Assembly: GCA_963978895.1 (NCBI GenBank)
Contig: OZ022246.1
Coordinates: 1,836,605 to 1,900,604 of the forward strand
DNA length: 64,000 nt
Reading direction: 5' to 3'
DNA from: Erpobdella octoculata
Lineage: Eukaryota; Annelida; Clitellata; Hirudinida; Erpobdellidae
Every line of letters begins with the position of its first letter. Position 1 is the first letter of the stretch. Positions 1-11,940 of this stretch are shown piece by piece. A model generated the notes under the pieces. The model was not told where the DNA came from and made no database searches. It worked only from the letters and a program-made list of their open reading frames with translations. Made by a program: the position numbers and the translations under genes.

Positions 1-210
1 TGGCACTTTATGCACTTTATGCTACCCCTTTTGTAGTTCTGAGGTTAAAAGAGCATCAGTGGAAAACCGTGCATAATCCCTTTTCAAGAATACTGGGCTG
101 CCACAATCTCACAGTGATCTAGATTTTACTAGTATAATATCATTGAAGCGATTTGGTGAGGAAGAAAAAACTCGGCCAAAAAAATAATGCTGACATGTCC
201 GCCCACTTAC

Positions 211-3200
211 CCCCCGGTCTGTAATTTCAGCCCTCTCGATTTTCCACGACAAATTCTCCACTTCCGCTTCGAGCTGGGCTTGCTGGTATTCAAACTGAAA
301 ACAAAAGTAATCAGGTTTTTATTTAAGATTGTAATTAAATGATTCTACACGCATCAATGACTTCTTGAATAGAAACACCTCAAAGTTAATATTTACGTAA
401 AGACGAGAATTATTACGCCGAGGTTAACGTCGCCAGGTACGGCGATTAATTAACTCTCCACGCGACTGAAGAAAACAAAAACAAAAAAGACTTTTATTGA
501 TCAGGATATATTTAAATATTAATATCTATGCTTGCAGTTGGCAGGTGTATAATTGGAAATGCACTCATCAACAAATTAATTTGAAAATATCTCAACCAAC
601 CAGCTGCTTTCGTGAACCTTTCTCGAGATAGTACGCGTACGGGTACGTGTACTGAAGGGTGTATCGACACTGCAACAACGTAAACACACGTATCATCATT
701 TAATTGGCCTTAAACTATTTGTAATTTGAATAATTATTTATATTCCACACAAACAGACGCACAACTTTTTTTTTATATTGCCGTTCAAATAGTGCTGTTT
801 GATAATGTAATAAAAATAAATACAAATAAAATGAATAAAATCGGCATAAAGATGAAGCAACCTTTTTGAGAAGATCAGTGGCTCTCATCAGATACTGCCA
901 GTCTATCCAGGTGCCAGAGCTCTTCATGACTTTATCTTCTATCCGGTCCTTTATCTTTGCGACCGTCTCCTCTTCCAGTTTTAAACTTTTCGCGTGGTTT
1001 TCCCACTGGAAAGACGATCACAATAAAACTTTATTCTTGTTTAGAACTATCTCTCATTTCTATTAAAACACTATTTCTTGTTCTTTTATCTCTATTTGTG
1101 GAACTCTCTTCATTCTTAACTTACAGCTCTATTATCTCTCAATGTTTTCTGGCAAGACTTACTAGATAGAGGCGCATCTATTTCAGTGCTTTGTGTTTGA
1201 ATTTCAGTAAAAGTTGCTATATATTACAATATATTTATTTATGTTGCAATAGAGAAAAATATTGTTCTATTTAGTTTTATCAAGTTAAAGATACAAAGAT
1301 AAATATTTGTAGACATTTATATATTCTCTTAATTTCACTGAAATACAGTGAAAAAAATCAAAACTGCAAAAATAGAAAGAGAAATGATGATGAAATGGAG
1401 TTACCCTCTCAAAGTAAAATAGATATTTCTTGAGAGCCTCCCTGGCCTGGGCGTGTGCCGACTCGTTCCCGATGTTCGGGTTCTCCTTGTATCTACTGCA
1501 CTCGTAGTATTCACTGCCGTGGGATTTCCAATCTTTTTTTTGATAATAAAAAAAAACAAAACGAGGCTAGACACGTGAGAAAAGAAGTGAAACCGATAAA
1601 AATGGAAGCACACACATACACGCTACATGCACGTAAGCATAAACACACATGCAGATTCACACACACACACATACAAACAGAAACACGTGAAACTAACCCC
1701 CAAGACACATCCAGCAAAAGTCGTGCTTGCATTTGAAGCATTGCATGTGGTTGCAACCTCCGTTCTTTTCAATGCACACGTGGCATTTTGGACACTGAAC
1801 AGACAAGTCGAAACGTAAACGTTACGCAATTCACGCATCTTAATATCATAACTTATGTATACATGGTTGCCCAAAAAAAGTGAGAACATCTCCTATAATT
1901 TAATTAATTATAATTCTTCATACAATTTTTTTTTACAAAATATTTAGCTATTCAGAAATCAGGTTCAATGGGTCCTCTTTACAAAGTGTCAATGTCACTA
2001 ATTTTGATGTAATTAGGTCACATCTTATGAGATGTTAATTTTGATGTAATTAGGTCACATCTTATGAGATGTTAATTTTGATGTAATTAGGTCACATATT
2101 ACAAGATGTTCTCACTTTTTTTTGGGCCATCCTGTACGTATATATGAATATATTATTAGCTCGATTTAAATAAAAAACACATTCATTGAAAATATTGTAA
2201 ACGGAAAAAATACATCTTTAGTGTGAGCGCTGATGTAGTTTGCCGTCTCTGAGTCGTCTGCGCATTTCGTCAGCCACTTTTTGATCGTGTCGCAATCAGT
2301 CGGAGCGTGGTAGTCGATCCCGCACTTGAAACTGTAATGTACACATTATAAAATTGTAATTTACACATTATAAAATTGTAATTTACACATTATAATGCTG
2401 TAATTTATATTCACACGAGGAATATCTTCGACACTGATTAATTACGTCTAGTTATGACAGAATAAAAAAGCGAGGTTGTTTGTAAACAAGCAACGTCATT
2501 GACAAGATGTGTCACTTTTTCTTGATGAAAACAATTTATATACGTCTAATTAAAACATTTAATCTGTTTGATCGTGACACGTTAATCTCGCATTGTCATT
2601 ATTTTATTATTATTATTATAAATATTATTTTCTAATAATGATCAATAATCATGCCCATCAGCCTATCAAAATTAAATGTATCGTTAACAACTGCATTAAA
2701 TATTTGAAAAAAAAACAGAAAAAAAACTTAGAAATACAAACCAAAAAGAGGTATTGCAAAAGTTGCAGATGACTCGTTTCGCTTTATAGATTTTCGCTCG
2801 CACGATCACAGGACAGTTTGGACCAGGGCAGAATCGAAGTTCTGGGTGGCTCTGTGGAGTTATGAAAAATCAATCGAAATTAATTAATTTATAAAAAAAA
2901 AGTAATCAATTCGAGAACACACACAGTCATTGAGCTTAACGAGGAGACATAGATAGCTAATTTATCTCGTCTCTCAATGTGTCGTTGACCTACGTATCGC
3001 ATAACAGCACACCATCGCCATATTGAAATGGACTAGAATTCGAATAATTTTTAATCACGCTGCTACTGCTACTGCTACTAACTCAATAAGCAGCCAGTTA
3101 TCTCTGTTTTTCGTTATTATTATTATCGACACGGACAGCGAACTATACTGCTTCTGCGCCACCCGGAATAATGAGCCCGATTGGTTCCAGAGCGAAAAAT

Positions 3201-6091
3201 CATAACGCAGATGACGATTTAAAATATCATACTATCAATAACAATAAGGCACACAACCATGTCACTGAATTCATGTTCTCCTTTACTAAGTGGTCAGAGT
3301 AAATGAGACAATACGATATTCGAGCAAGCTTCTTTCAGTAATCATGACTGTAAATGCTGGTGCATTCTTAAAAAAAAGATCATCGGAACCTAAGTAAGTA
3401 AGTAAATCTTTATTAACCAGCCTGACAATGATGCACAGCGGTATACATTCAAATAATAAAAAATAAGAATTAAATAAATTCATGCGGACGCTCATTACAC
3501 AGAGACAAACCGCATAGCACAGCATTGAAATAATCACATCACAAAGTCCTATCAAAACCCCTACAACCTAAATGTAAATGTTTGATAATTTATAGAGCGC
3601 CTTTTCCGCGTTGTTCAAATGCGCTGTTCTTTTACATGCCCCACGGAGAGAACGATTTTACCCGCTAAAAGTTTTCCGTTGACATGGGCTGCTAGGCAGT
3701 GAGTGGGAGTCGAACCGTGAAGCTCTCACATTCAAGGCTAACGCTCTACCAACTCAGCTAACCTACAACTTAATCACCAGGCGTAGAACCAGAAACACGT
3801 AGAAACGCACAAACGTCGCTTCAAGACACGCACAAACGAACCTTGACGTGATCTCTGAATGCATATTCCTGGTATTTGTCTCTTAGATTGGAGTTCGTCA
3901 GGAGGATCTGAACGAAATCTTCGGGAACGAGAATGTTACAACCCTTGCCCATGCATTCGATGGCTGAAGTAACAAAAAAAATTCTCAAGTTTTAATGAAA
4001 ACATTTTAAAATAACATTAAAAAAAATACCTCAATTTTAATTAAAAAAAAACTTGATTCAACAAAAACAAGATAAATAAGTTGACTGTTAATACAATGCC
4101 TTTTTCTAGGCATTAATTGCAGAAACTCGGAAACCATCTCGCTGCAGTAGCGCTGTTTAAATGAATCAGAGTTTATCTCGAGTGTCTGCAAATCGTTTGT
4201 TGTATCGATTTATTACTATACTTCAAACACATTCATCGTATATATGAGAATACAACGAAGAACCAACGCTAACTCAATAAGCAGCCAGTTATGATATATC
4301 AGGACTGAATCAATTCAAGAGTACTCAAAAAGGCATAGTTATCTCATTATGTTGTTAATTTTTTTACCACAAGAAGGCTTCTTATGGCTTTACTGAACAA
4401 ATGCAGATATCAAAGTTGTTCGTAGAGATAGGCCGGTCAGATAGAGTTCATATTTTCAATTTATGCGCAACCGAATAACTATTTTTGTTACATGTGGATG
4501 TTCTATTTTATTATTTCCTTTTTAAGTGTTTACTGATTTTGTCGTTCTGACCAAGGCGATTATTGTATTTTGGATCGGAGTTAACTGTGCTTTAAGAATC
4601 CTTCCGCAGGTTTATATAAATAAATGCATTAATAAATAAACTAATAAGCAAATAAATAAACTAATAAGCAAATAAATAAACTAATAAGCAAATAAATAAA
4701 CTAATAACCAAAAAATAAATTAAAACAAATAAAAAATAAATAAAAACAAACAAAAATAAAGAAACAGACAAATAAATAAAAAAAATTAAATAAACTTCAA
4801 GTAACCTGTCGAGTGTCCAGAGAGGATCTGATACTGAAAGTAAGTCTGCCAGCAGTCGGAGCAGAAAGCGTGACCGCACGATAAGCTGTGCACGCTTTCC
4901 GGAGATATCTTTTGCATGCAGACCGGGCACGTAGAATTTGCAGGAACTTTTCTTTCCTATATTAATAAAAACATACACACGAGTAACGCTAAATGACTAT
5001 GTTTAAAAAGAATTAATTTAACGGTTATATAAAAGTTATATCTGGTTAAATACCTGACATGTAGCGTAAATAAAAATGTTATTTTAATTGTAAACAAATA
5101 TACATAATGGATGTATTGTAAACAAATATACATAATGGATGTATTGTAAACAAATATACATAATGGATGTATTGTAAACAAATATACATAATGGATGTAT
5201 TGTAAGCAAATATACATAATGGATGTATGTATGTATGTATGTTTGTTTGTTTGTTTGTTTGTTTGTATGTGAAGACTCCACTTTGAGCAAAGTCTGATGT
5301 ATGTATAACTTCGTGTGGTACTGAACTGCTTTACCATTTGGCTCAACTTAAAACATAAATTCATAAATAAAACCATTCCTAACTAAAACACATAATCACT
5401 TACTAAAAATAAACCATTTCTCACTAAAAAAAACTATTTATCAATAGAAACATTATTTAATTGATTAGTAAAAAAAACTATTTCTCAATAGAAACATTTA
5501 TTAATTTATTCGTAAAACAAACCGACCAGCACAACAGTAAGAGGATGGATTCGACAATCGGATAGCAGCTTCTTCTGGTTCTTCCTGTGCTCTCGGACGA
5601 TGTCGGGCAGCATCCACTTCTGCGTGTGCAATAAAACCTTTGCTAGAGCTGGCTGGACCTGAATTTTATACAATGTTAATGTAACAAGTATGCATGGGTA
5701 ATCATTTACTTTGACGGGTCTGGCCTACGGTAGTCGTGTTACAAACCTACGGTAGTCCCTTTGCGAACCTTTCTTTCCCTAACCACCTCAACCCGTCAGA
5801 GTAAATGATTAGTATGTGTGTATGGCGATGTTTCATCAAATAATCTAACACTCGCACCACCTGAATGGCTTGACAGAGAGCTTCGACGGTTTCGTTCAGC
5901 AACCTTTCGACGTCTTCGACTCTTAGCAACTCAAATTCAAAACTTTCTACGTCGCAGCCTGGCAGCTGGAACGAGTCGTTTTCTTCGGCATCGTGATCGT
6001 AGTAGTGACGAAAGTACTCCTCATCTTCTACATCCTCGTCGCTCTGATCCTGATCTGACTGATAAACATCCATTTCTGTTTTAGTAGTCAT
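211..6091 (-). CDS. ARIH2: ARIH2-like RBR E3 ubiquitin ligase (3' end outside window)
   Basis: Ariadne-2 type RING-between-RING ligase: takes ubiquitin from an E2 onto a RING2 cysteine, then onto a substrate, typically with neddylated cullin-5 complexes. Exons, in reading order: 5861-6091, 5527-5658, 4806-4956, 3842-3963, 2742-2851, 2214-2331, 1698-1794, 1405-1532, 862-1005, 601-669, 211-294. They join in phase to 462 codons. Visible: acidic N-terminus ([13 protein letters not shown]); RING1 starting CPVCMQ with [13 protein letters not shown] ([25 protein letters not shown]); RING2 [19 protein letters not shown], whose NGGC cysteine is the expected acceptor; then the Ariadne domain ([37 protein letters not shown]). 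Near-identity to vertebrate ARIH2 over these motifs makes the family certain. The last 20 or so residues are not found in bases 1-210. The exon 2 donor is the least certain boundary. The 2.1-2.7 kb introns carry a mariner MITE, a SINE and tandem repeats. Confidence 0.95.
1860..2136. mobile_element. mariner-type MITE with internal 37-bp triplication
   Basis: Terminal inverted repeats of about 30 bp face each other. The left reads TACATGGTTGCCC followed by an A-run and GTGAGAACATCT; the right end is its reverse complement, finishing in GGGCCATCCTGTA. The TACA/TGTA termini beside further TA suit a Tc1/mariner-type TA target duplication. The interior has no ORF but holds three tandem copies of a 37-bp unit (about 2001-2109, TTTTGATGTAATTAGGTCAC...). 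It lies in the ARIH2 intron between exons at 1698-1794 and 2214-2331. Confidence 0.75.
3590..3768 (-). mobile_element. tRNA-derived SINE copy
   Basis: On the minus strand this holds a tRNA-like head with an A-box region (TTAGCTGAGTTGGTAGAGC) and a B-box (GGTTCGACTCC) about 35 bp later, followed by a non-tRNA body including CTCCGTGGGGCATGTAAAAG. The body recurs at 13661-13715. The putative T-stem and acceptor arms do not pair well, so it is a SINE rather than a working tRNA gene. It lies in an ARIH2 intron. Confidence 0.6.
4621..4800. repeat. A-rich tandem repeat (AATAAACTAATAAGCAAAT unit)
   Basis: About four copies of a 20-bp AT-rich unit at 4625-4710 decay into an AAATAAA-rich tract up to exon 3 of ARIH2. 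No coding content. Confidence 0.8.
5088..5270. repeat. 28-bp minisatellite plus TATG/TTTG microsatellite
   Basis: Five near-perfect copies of TGTAAACAAATATACATAATGGATGTAT, followed by short TATG and TTTG runs, in an ARIH2 intron. The ORFs across it are repeat artefacts. Confidence 0.9.
5700..5810. mobile_element. short foldback (MITE-like) element
   Basis: The ends form an inverted repeat: AATCATTTACTTTGACGGGT on the left and ACCCGTCAGAGTAAATGATT on the right (19 of 20 pairing with one offset), enclosing about 70 bp without an ORF. It sits in the first ARIH2 intron just after the exon 1 donor. No clear target duplication was seen. Confidence 0.5.
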
Positions 6092-7925
6092 CTTCTTTTC
6101 GATACTTTATCTGATACAAAAGTATTGAAATAAGAATGTTAGCTAACTGAGCATCGCCGTTCTGTCATCCATCGGCATCGATGACCGCAGATCGAGTGGT
6201 TCAAACAATTTTTTAGTAACATAAACAAACTACTCTTACCTTGAATTAATAAATTAAACAAACTCCGTATTATCGGTAGACAAACTCGTCTAGTACTTGT
6301 TAGAGAATTTATAATGAACAGATTTGAGGATAACAACACAATGAAAACAAACTAGGTAAATGCGATTCTACTTCCAGATGTGTTGTTGTTGTATATTATT
6401 AAAATAAGAGAAGATGGATATACCCAGATATACCCACTTGTGGAAAAACGCAGTTGATATTGTTAATCACTACATTGAAACTTAATTTGCGCTGTAAATT
6501 GAACAAATAATTTGCCTAATTAGCAGATAAAGGTTAGTTGTTAATATTGATTAGGCTAATCGATCGATCGACCAATGACAGTTGCTATCACTCAATGACA
6601 AAAATATTAATAAAGCGCTATACTAATTAACAAAACATCAAATTCGTACAGAGATGAGTTTAAAAAAACTATAATGGCGCATGTAAAACAGATCAGTCGA
6701 TGGCAAAAAAAATCTGCAGCCAGCAGGAAAAAATGAGAGCAAAAAGGAGTCGGTTGTAAAAAAAAATAACATCTTCATCAAGTTATGTCTCTGTTGGCTG
6801 ACTGAAGAAACTTGGAATTTTAAAAACTGTTAAAAAAGTAGAACTCTATCTATAGCAATAGATAATGTACCGTAATTATATAAAAGCATATCAGAACAAA
6901 AAAGTCTTTGTTTATACAATAGAATAATGCAACGTTACAGCGTTACAGCTTATTCGTTAAAACGCACTATATGGTTAAATGATTATTGCAAGTCGCAGTT
7001 GCAAATACGATAAGTAATAAATACATATAATCAATAAAAGTATTTTGTACATAAACTATCACAATAACGAACAAGAACACTTTGAACTCCTGTTTTGCCT
7101 GATGTAATTTAACCTTTAAGTTTTAACCTTTAAGGGTTAAATGTGAAAACCGTGAGCTATTATTAGATACCTACTTAATACTAGCATAACTGCACTTTTT
7201 TTTTATGAAAACGCACACCTTTACTTTTGCTTTGTAGAAGAACGCCGTTATTGAGCTTCGTATGAGACTATAATAGGCGCTATGAAATTTTGATTGACCT
7301 CAAAACTAACTATCGCATCGGCTAACGGACCGTTGCTTAATTCCCCTCGTCACCTGGTCCACGCATGTTAGCATAAATTAGCGAATAATACGTATTGTTA
7401 TAATTTGTATTAATTATTACATAACACGCATTACAAGTAATAGTACCTGCTACTGTTGTGTACTCCGCAGATAAATATGGTGTACTCAAAATTAATGTTT
7501 TAACATCAGATAGAGTTTTATTTCCGACCTCTAGCGAATTCCATATTAAAACTTTCATCTGTAACTGATGAACTCTGGCTTTTGCTATTTAAGTAGCGTG
7601 ACTTAATCTTGCATGTCTGTTTTTATTTCGTTTAAAAAATTAAAATTCAGCTAATTAAGAAATTATTATTTCGATTCATCTCTACTACTCTAATAAAACA
7701 TATTTTAAAACACAGTGCTATTATCTTGTTGTCTTACTATTTAGAAGTGAAGGTCAAAAAACTATTAAGATCCCTCTCAGACTTTTTCGAAGAGCAAAAA
7801 AGAAAATATGACACAACTAGATCACAGAATGTTCTGCAGAACAATAGTCAAAAACATTTTGAACAATATGTTCTAATATTATTTTAATTATTAATCTTCG
7901 AATATTAAACATTTTTATAGACGAC
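6092..7925. other. spacer between ARIH2 and EF-hand gene
   Basis: AT-rich non-coding spacer upstream of the ARIH2 start and downstream of the EF-hand stop. No conserved reading frame, RNA gene or clear repeat was seen. The ARIH2 promoter and 5'UTR should lie in its left part. Confidence 0.5.
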
Positions 7926-10171
7926 TCATCCAACTTCTTTTGACAATTTCCCGGCAAAATCTAGAAGATAGAATTTTTCTATTACCAAACATATAAAAAA
8001 AAATTATATTGGTAAACAATACAATAACCTATCTTTGAAACAACTGCACGAAAATCTTACTTATATACTTAATCTTTCCTCTGACGTCGACTTCCGCCCT
8101 GGCCAACATCTCATTCGCTTCCTCTTCCGTTAATGGCTCTCCATGGTTCATGACCAGCTCTTTGAGATCGTTTGCCACTACATATCCTGGCGTAAAAATT
8201 TGAAAAAGAAAAGTGCTTCCAAATTTCGCTTATCACATGTAAGGAATTGTAATTCGCTGAGAAACTTGGAACAATATAAATAGTAGAATTGAGTGGTAAT
8301 AAATAATTTTTTTTCAAAACATAAACTTAATAAAACTGAAGCACATTAACATTTAAAAAAACAAATTTTGACCATTCAAAGTTCAGCCATTTAAAAAAAG
8401 AAATGGTTTTGTTTATAATTTTAAAAATTTAAACCTGTTGAATTTGAGTCGAGGAGCTTAAAGGCTTCTAAAAGGTCTTCATAAGATTCTTGATGTCTTT
8501 CGAAATTTTCCACCACTTCTAGAATCATGTTGAAATCCACATTCTCATCGTCACCAACTGTTTAGAAAAGTTACCAAGTATTATAAACTCACTAAAGATA
8601 ACCCGTCAAAATGACAGATTTTCTAAAAATAATCAATATATATATATATATATATAAATTATATCGTTGTTTTGCGATTGCAGTGCTATTTGACCGTGTT
8701 ACGCGAATTTTAACATACATACAAAGATTGGACATTAGCATGTATGTTGATATTATAGATCTGGAGCAAAACAAGTAAATTAAAAACGAATTTTTAAAAC
8801 CAATGCTCTTATATGTAATTAAAACACAAATTTTGCAATCAATTTTTTCTTATATTACTCTTTTATTTTATATTAAAGTCGAAATATTTTAATTATATCG
8901 AAATATCGAAATTAATTAAAATTAACTAAATTAATTGACTTATTGTAAAACTAATAATTGAATAATGCATTGTCTTCTATTTTGAGCATGTATGCAAAAT
9001 TTGAAAAAAATCTATCATCAGGAAGTGACTCAAAAATTGATTGCAAGATTTGAAACAGACAGAGAAACAAACAGACAGACAGAGAAACAGAGACGACGAG
9101 TTAATAAAAACATTGGTAATAATAATAAAAATATCATCAAAAAGCATCGAATTTAAATATCTCAACTATTTTCATGAAAATTTCGTACACGCTTGAGAAT
9201 CGCGGTCAGTGAGTGTGGTTCGTGTTAACTTGGTAAAATAGTCTGCCAGTCGGTTAGCGTTTTGTGGTCAAGAAAACCCTCAAGAAAACCCTCAAGAAAC
9301 CCCTCGATAAAACCCTCAAGAAAATTAACTAAATTAATTGACTTAATGTAAAACTAATAATTGAATATTGCATTGTCTTCTATTTTGAGCATGTATGCAA
9401 AATTTGAAAAAAATCTATCATCAGGAAGTGACTCAAAAATTGATTGCAAGATTTGAAACAGACAGAGAAACAGACAGACAGAGAAACAGAGACGACGAGT
9501 TAATAAAAGCATTGGTAAAAAGTGCTACGATTGTAACTGAAAAAAAACAAATAATTACGCAATTGATCTTGCAGCTCGTTGATTTCCCGTTCCGTGGGGT
9601 TGAAACCAATTGCTCTGAGGAAGGGTCCGAGGTCGTCGAGGGCGATCAAACCACTCTGTGAGGTGTCGAAGAAGGTGAACATCTCTGTGACCTCTAGAAA
9701 ATAAAGTTTTAACATAAACTTAGTTAGTATAGTTAACTAAATAACATGATTAATTAATTCAATTGAAGCTTTGATGAATAAAGTTTTAACATCAGCTTAA
9801 TTAGTTAACGGAATAAATAACATGATTAATTAATTCCATTAAAGCTTTGATCAATCTTCAAATTCAGTAGAGGTCTAGTCATCATCTAGTAATATTTGTT
9901 CTAGAACATAGGCATTTATCAATTGACTTGGGTGGCTGGATGGATAGCCCACGAGAGTGCGAGCACACATTTATATAGGCCACCAAGGTATACGAAAAAA
10001 GCAGTGTAAACAGTGATTCAGAAACCCATTCTGAGAAAAATACATGGTCATTATAACATGAGAAAGCAGGATTTTTTAGCCAATCAAAAATAAAAGATAT
10101 AAATTTCATTTGTCGTCTTTTAACAGGAAAAGCTTTAAAACCTCACTGGCAACAAGAACTTTGTTTTCCAT
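7926..10171 (-). CDS. small EF-hand protein, calmodulin/myosin-light-chain-like, 148 aa
   Basis: Exons in reading order: 10142-10171 (MENKVLVASE), 9559-9691, 8435-8557, 8061-8186, 7926-7960; total 447 nt in phase, stop TGA. Four helix-loop-helix units in calmodulin order. Unit 1 has loop DTSQSGLIALDD followed by the light-chain-like LRAIGFNPTEREI; unit 3 has loop DSNSTGYVVAND; unit 4 is EGEPLT-like (HGEPLTEEEANEML) with a poor loop. Acidic positions are few, so calcium binding is doubtful at most sites. Length and EF layout resemble calmodulin, essential myosin light chain or the dynein regulatory complex EF-hand subunit (DRC8/EFCAB2); I cannot choose between these. The 10-codon first exon and 11-codon last exon were placed by phase and splice sites and are the least certain parts. 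Confidence 0.75.
8918..9119. repeat. 202-bp direct repeat, copy 1
   Basis: Nearly identical to 9321-9518, from TTAACTAAATTAATTGACTTA to GACGACGAGTTAATAAAA. Both copies are in the intron between EF-hand exons 2 and 3 and include a CAGA-rich stretch. Confidence 0.9.
9321..9518. repeat. 202-bp direct repeat, copy 2
   Basis: Second copy of 8918-9119, about 40 bp from the donor of the 9559-9691 exon. The short region between copies has AAGAAAACCCTC tandem repeats (about 9268-9320). Confidence 0.9.
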
Positions 10172-11940
10172 TTCTCGTTTGCTCTGTTTGCAAATAAAAA
10201 AACCAAGATTTCTCAATAAATAACATTTTTATTCCATAAGAATTTTAACGAAGTCTCACTTCGAAAACGGCCGCCATTTTGTCTCTGCCGAGTCAATTAT
10301 TAGCAATAATTTAGTTAATGCGATTCGAGACAACAAGAAATACTTATTTTCCACAGAGCTGCAGTTATTTCCAGGGAGTCATGCAACAGCTGTTTTGGTC
10401 TTCAGTTCATCGATGCATGAAAATTGAATTATTAATAACTCTCTCTGCTGGAAACCAATCGATATACGATATCGTAATATCTCAATATGCATTTCAGAGC
10501 CGTTTTATGGGCAGTGTTTCATTCAGAAACCCTGGACTTTGAGGGAATTTTAAAATTTAGGGGGTGGAGTAGGGGGTGGAGTAGGGGGAGTGGAGTAGGG
10601 GGGGAGTAGGGGCGTCATTTCAGCGAGAAGTTGCGAGAACAAAAGGCTTCAAAAACCCACACATTTCAAAATTTTTCCCAAAATCTGATAAACCTTTCTT
10701 TCCTAAAATATCTGATAAATGAAGGGGGTGGGGGTAATCGCAAGCTTTTTTTTTTTTAAATTTCATTTTTTTTTCAAAACAAATATTTTTTTTCTTCAAA
10801 AAATGATTTTGGAAAAATTGAAAAAAAATAGGCGTCTGGATAAAACACTGTTTATGGGGATGTCAAAACGTTTAATTAACGGCTAGGGACTGGATTAACG
10901 GCTAGGGACTGGATTAACGGCTAGGGACTGTTTCCCCTTAGCCACAGTGAAATTGCATTGTTATATAGATTTTATTTTGGCTTAAAAATGCTGGCAATTA
11001 TTACCCAGAAGTGGATAGTTTATTTTAGACCTCTTAGAGTTATGTAGGTACAAAATAAATACCTTGTTGACGAGTTGATGGAATAAGGATAGATCATTAA
11101 TTTGAACTTATGTGCCAGAAAGCATGTCGGTGCGAATCATTCTCTTTATTGCGGTATTGCATAATCACAGTTACTTAATATTAAAAATCAAACCCAATTC
11201 TCGATAGTTGAAATGTGTTTACATATTTTGAGTTATATATTCACTGACACATTTCTGTTTGCATCACCCATTCACTTTCATACTTTATTCTCCTTTTGTA
11301 TATTTGTAAATCAAACACATTCTACAAGTTCCTAATTTAAAAAATTGTTTGGAATCTTTTTATTAAAATGGTTAAATATATATTTGTCAGCCAGCGTTGT
11401 CTAATTTAATTATGCAAATCTATAAATTCGTACACACTTTAAGACATAACAATAATAGCGTACGCGTGGCTTTAACCACATGACTTTTGTACACAACACG
11501 GGAAGGGCTTTAGCACGAGGCTACCATTACGGCCCCGTTCCGTAATCTGTCAAAAAGGTCAGATCAAATTGTCTTGCGCAACTGTTGACATGCATTTGTT
11601 GTAGTGCGGCATCTTTGCGGGAATGTAGGTAGGCAGTATTAAACAGGACTGAATTACCCGGCTTAAATATAAGGAATTATTCAAATGTGCCAAAGCTTAC
11701 CTACCTACCTACCGGAAGATATTTGAAGTTCTGATAATTCATTTGAAAAGTTGAAAAAGACCGAAGCTGCTTCATTTTTGGAGTATTTTCTGAATTATTT
11801 TGTTCAAAAGAGAACGAACTATTGACAGGGGACAGTTTGACTTGTGGAAATACTAAGGAGATAATGAGTGAGTATCTCGAACTAATTTACTAATTTACTT
11901 ATTTATTTAATTATTTATTTATTAAGTAAAGCAATATTTA
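10172..11940. other. divergent spacer with G-rich and 20-bp tandem repeats
   Basis: Lies between the EF-hand gene (-) and the intronless gene (+). It holds a G-rich GGGGTGGAGTA repeat (10560-10615) and three copies of TTAACGGCTAGGGACTGGA at 10871-10930. No exon was recognised. It presumably contains both promoters. Confidence 0.5.

Noticed and set aside
3680..3765. Possible tRNA gene
   Set aside because: A- and B-box are present but the acceptor and T stems do not pair and the body recurs elsewhere, so it is a SINE.
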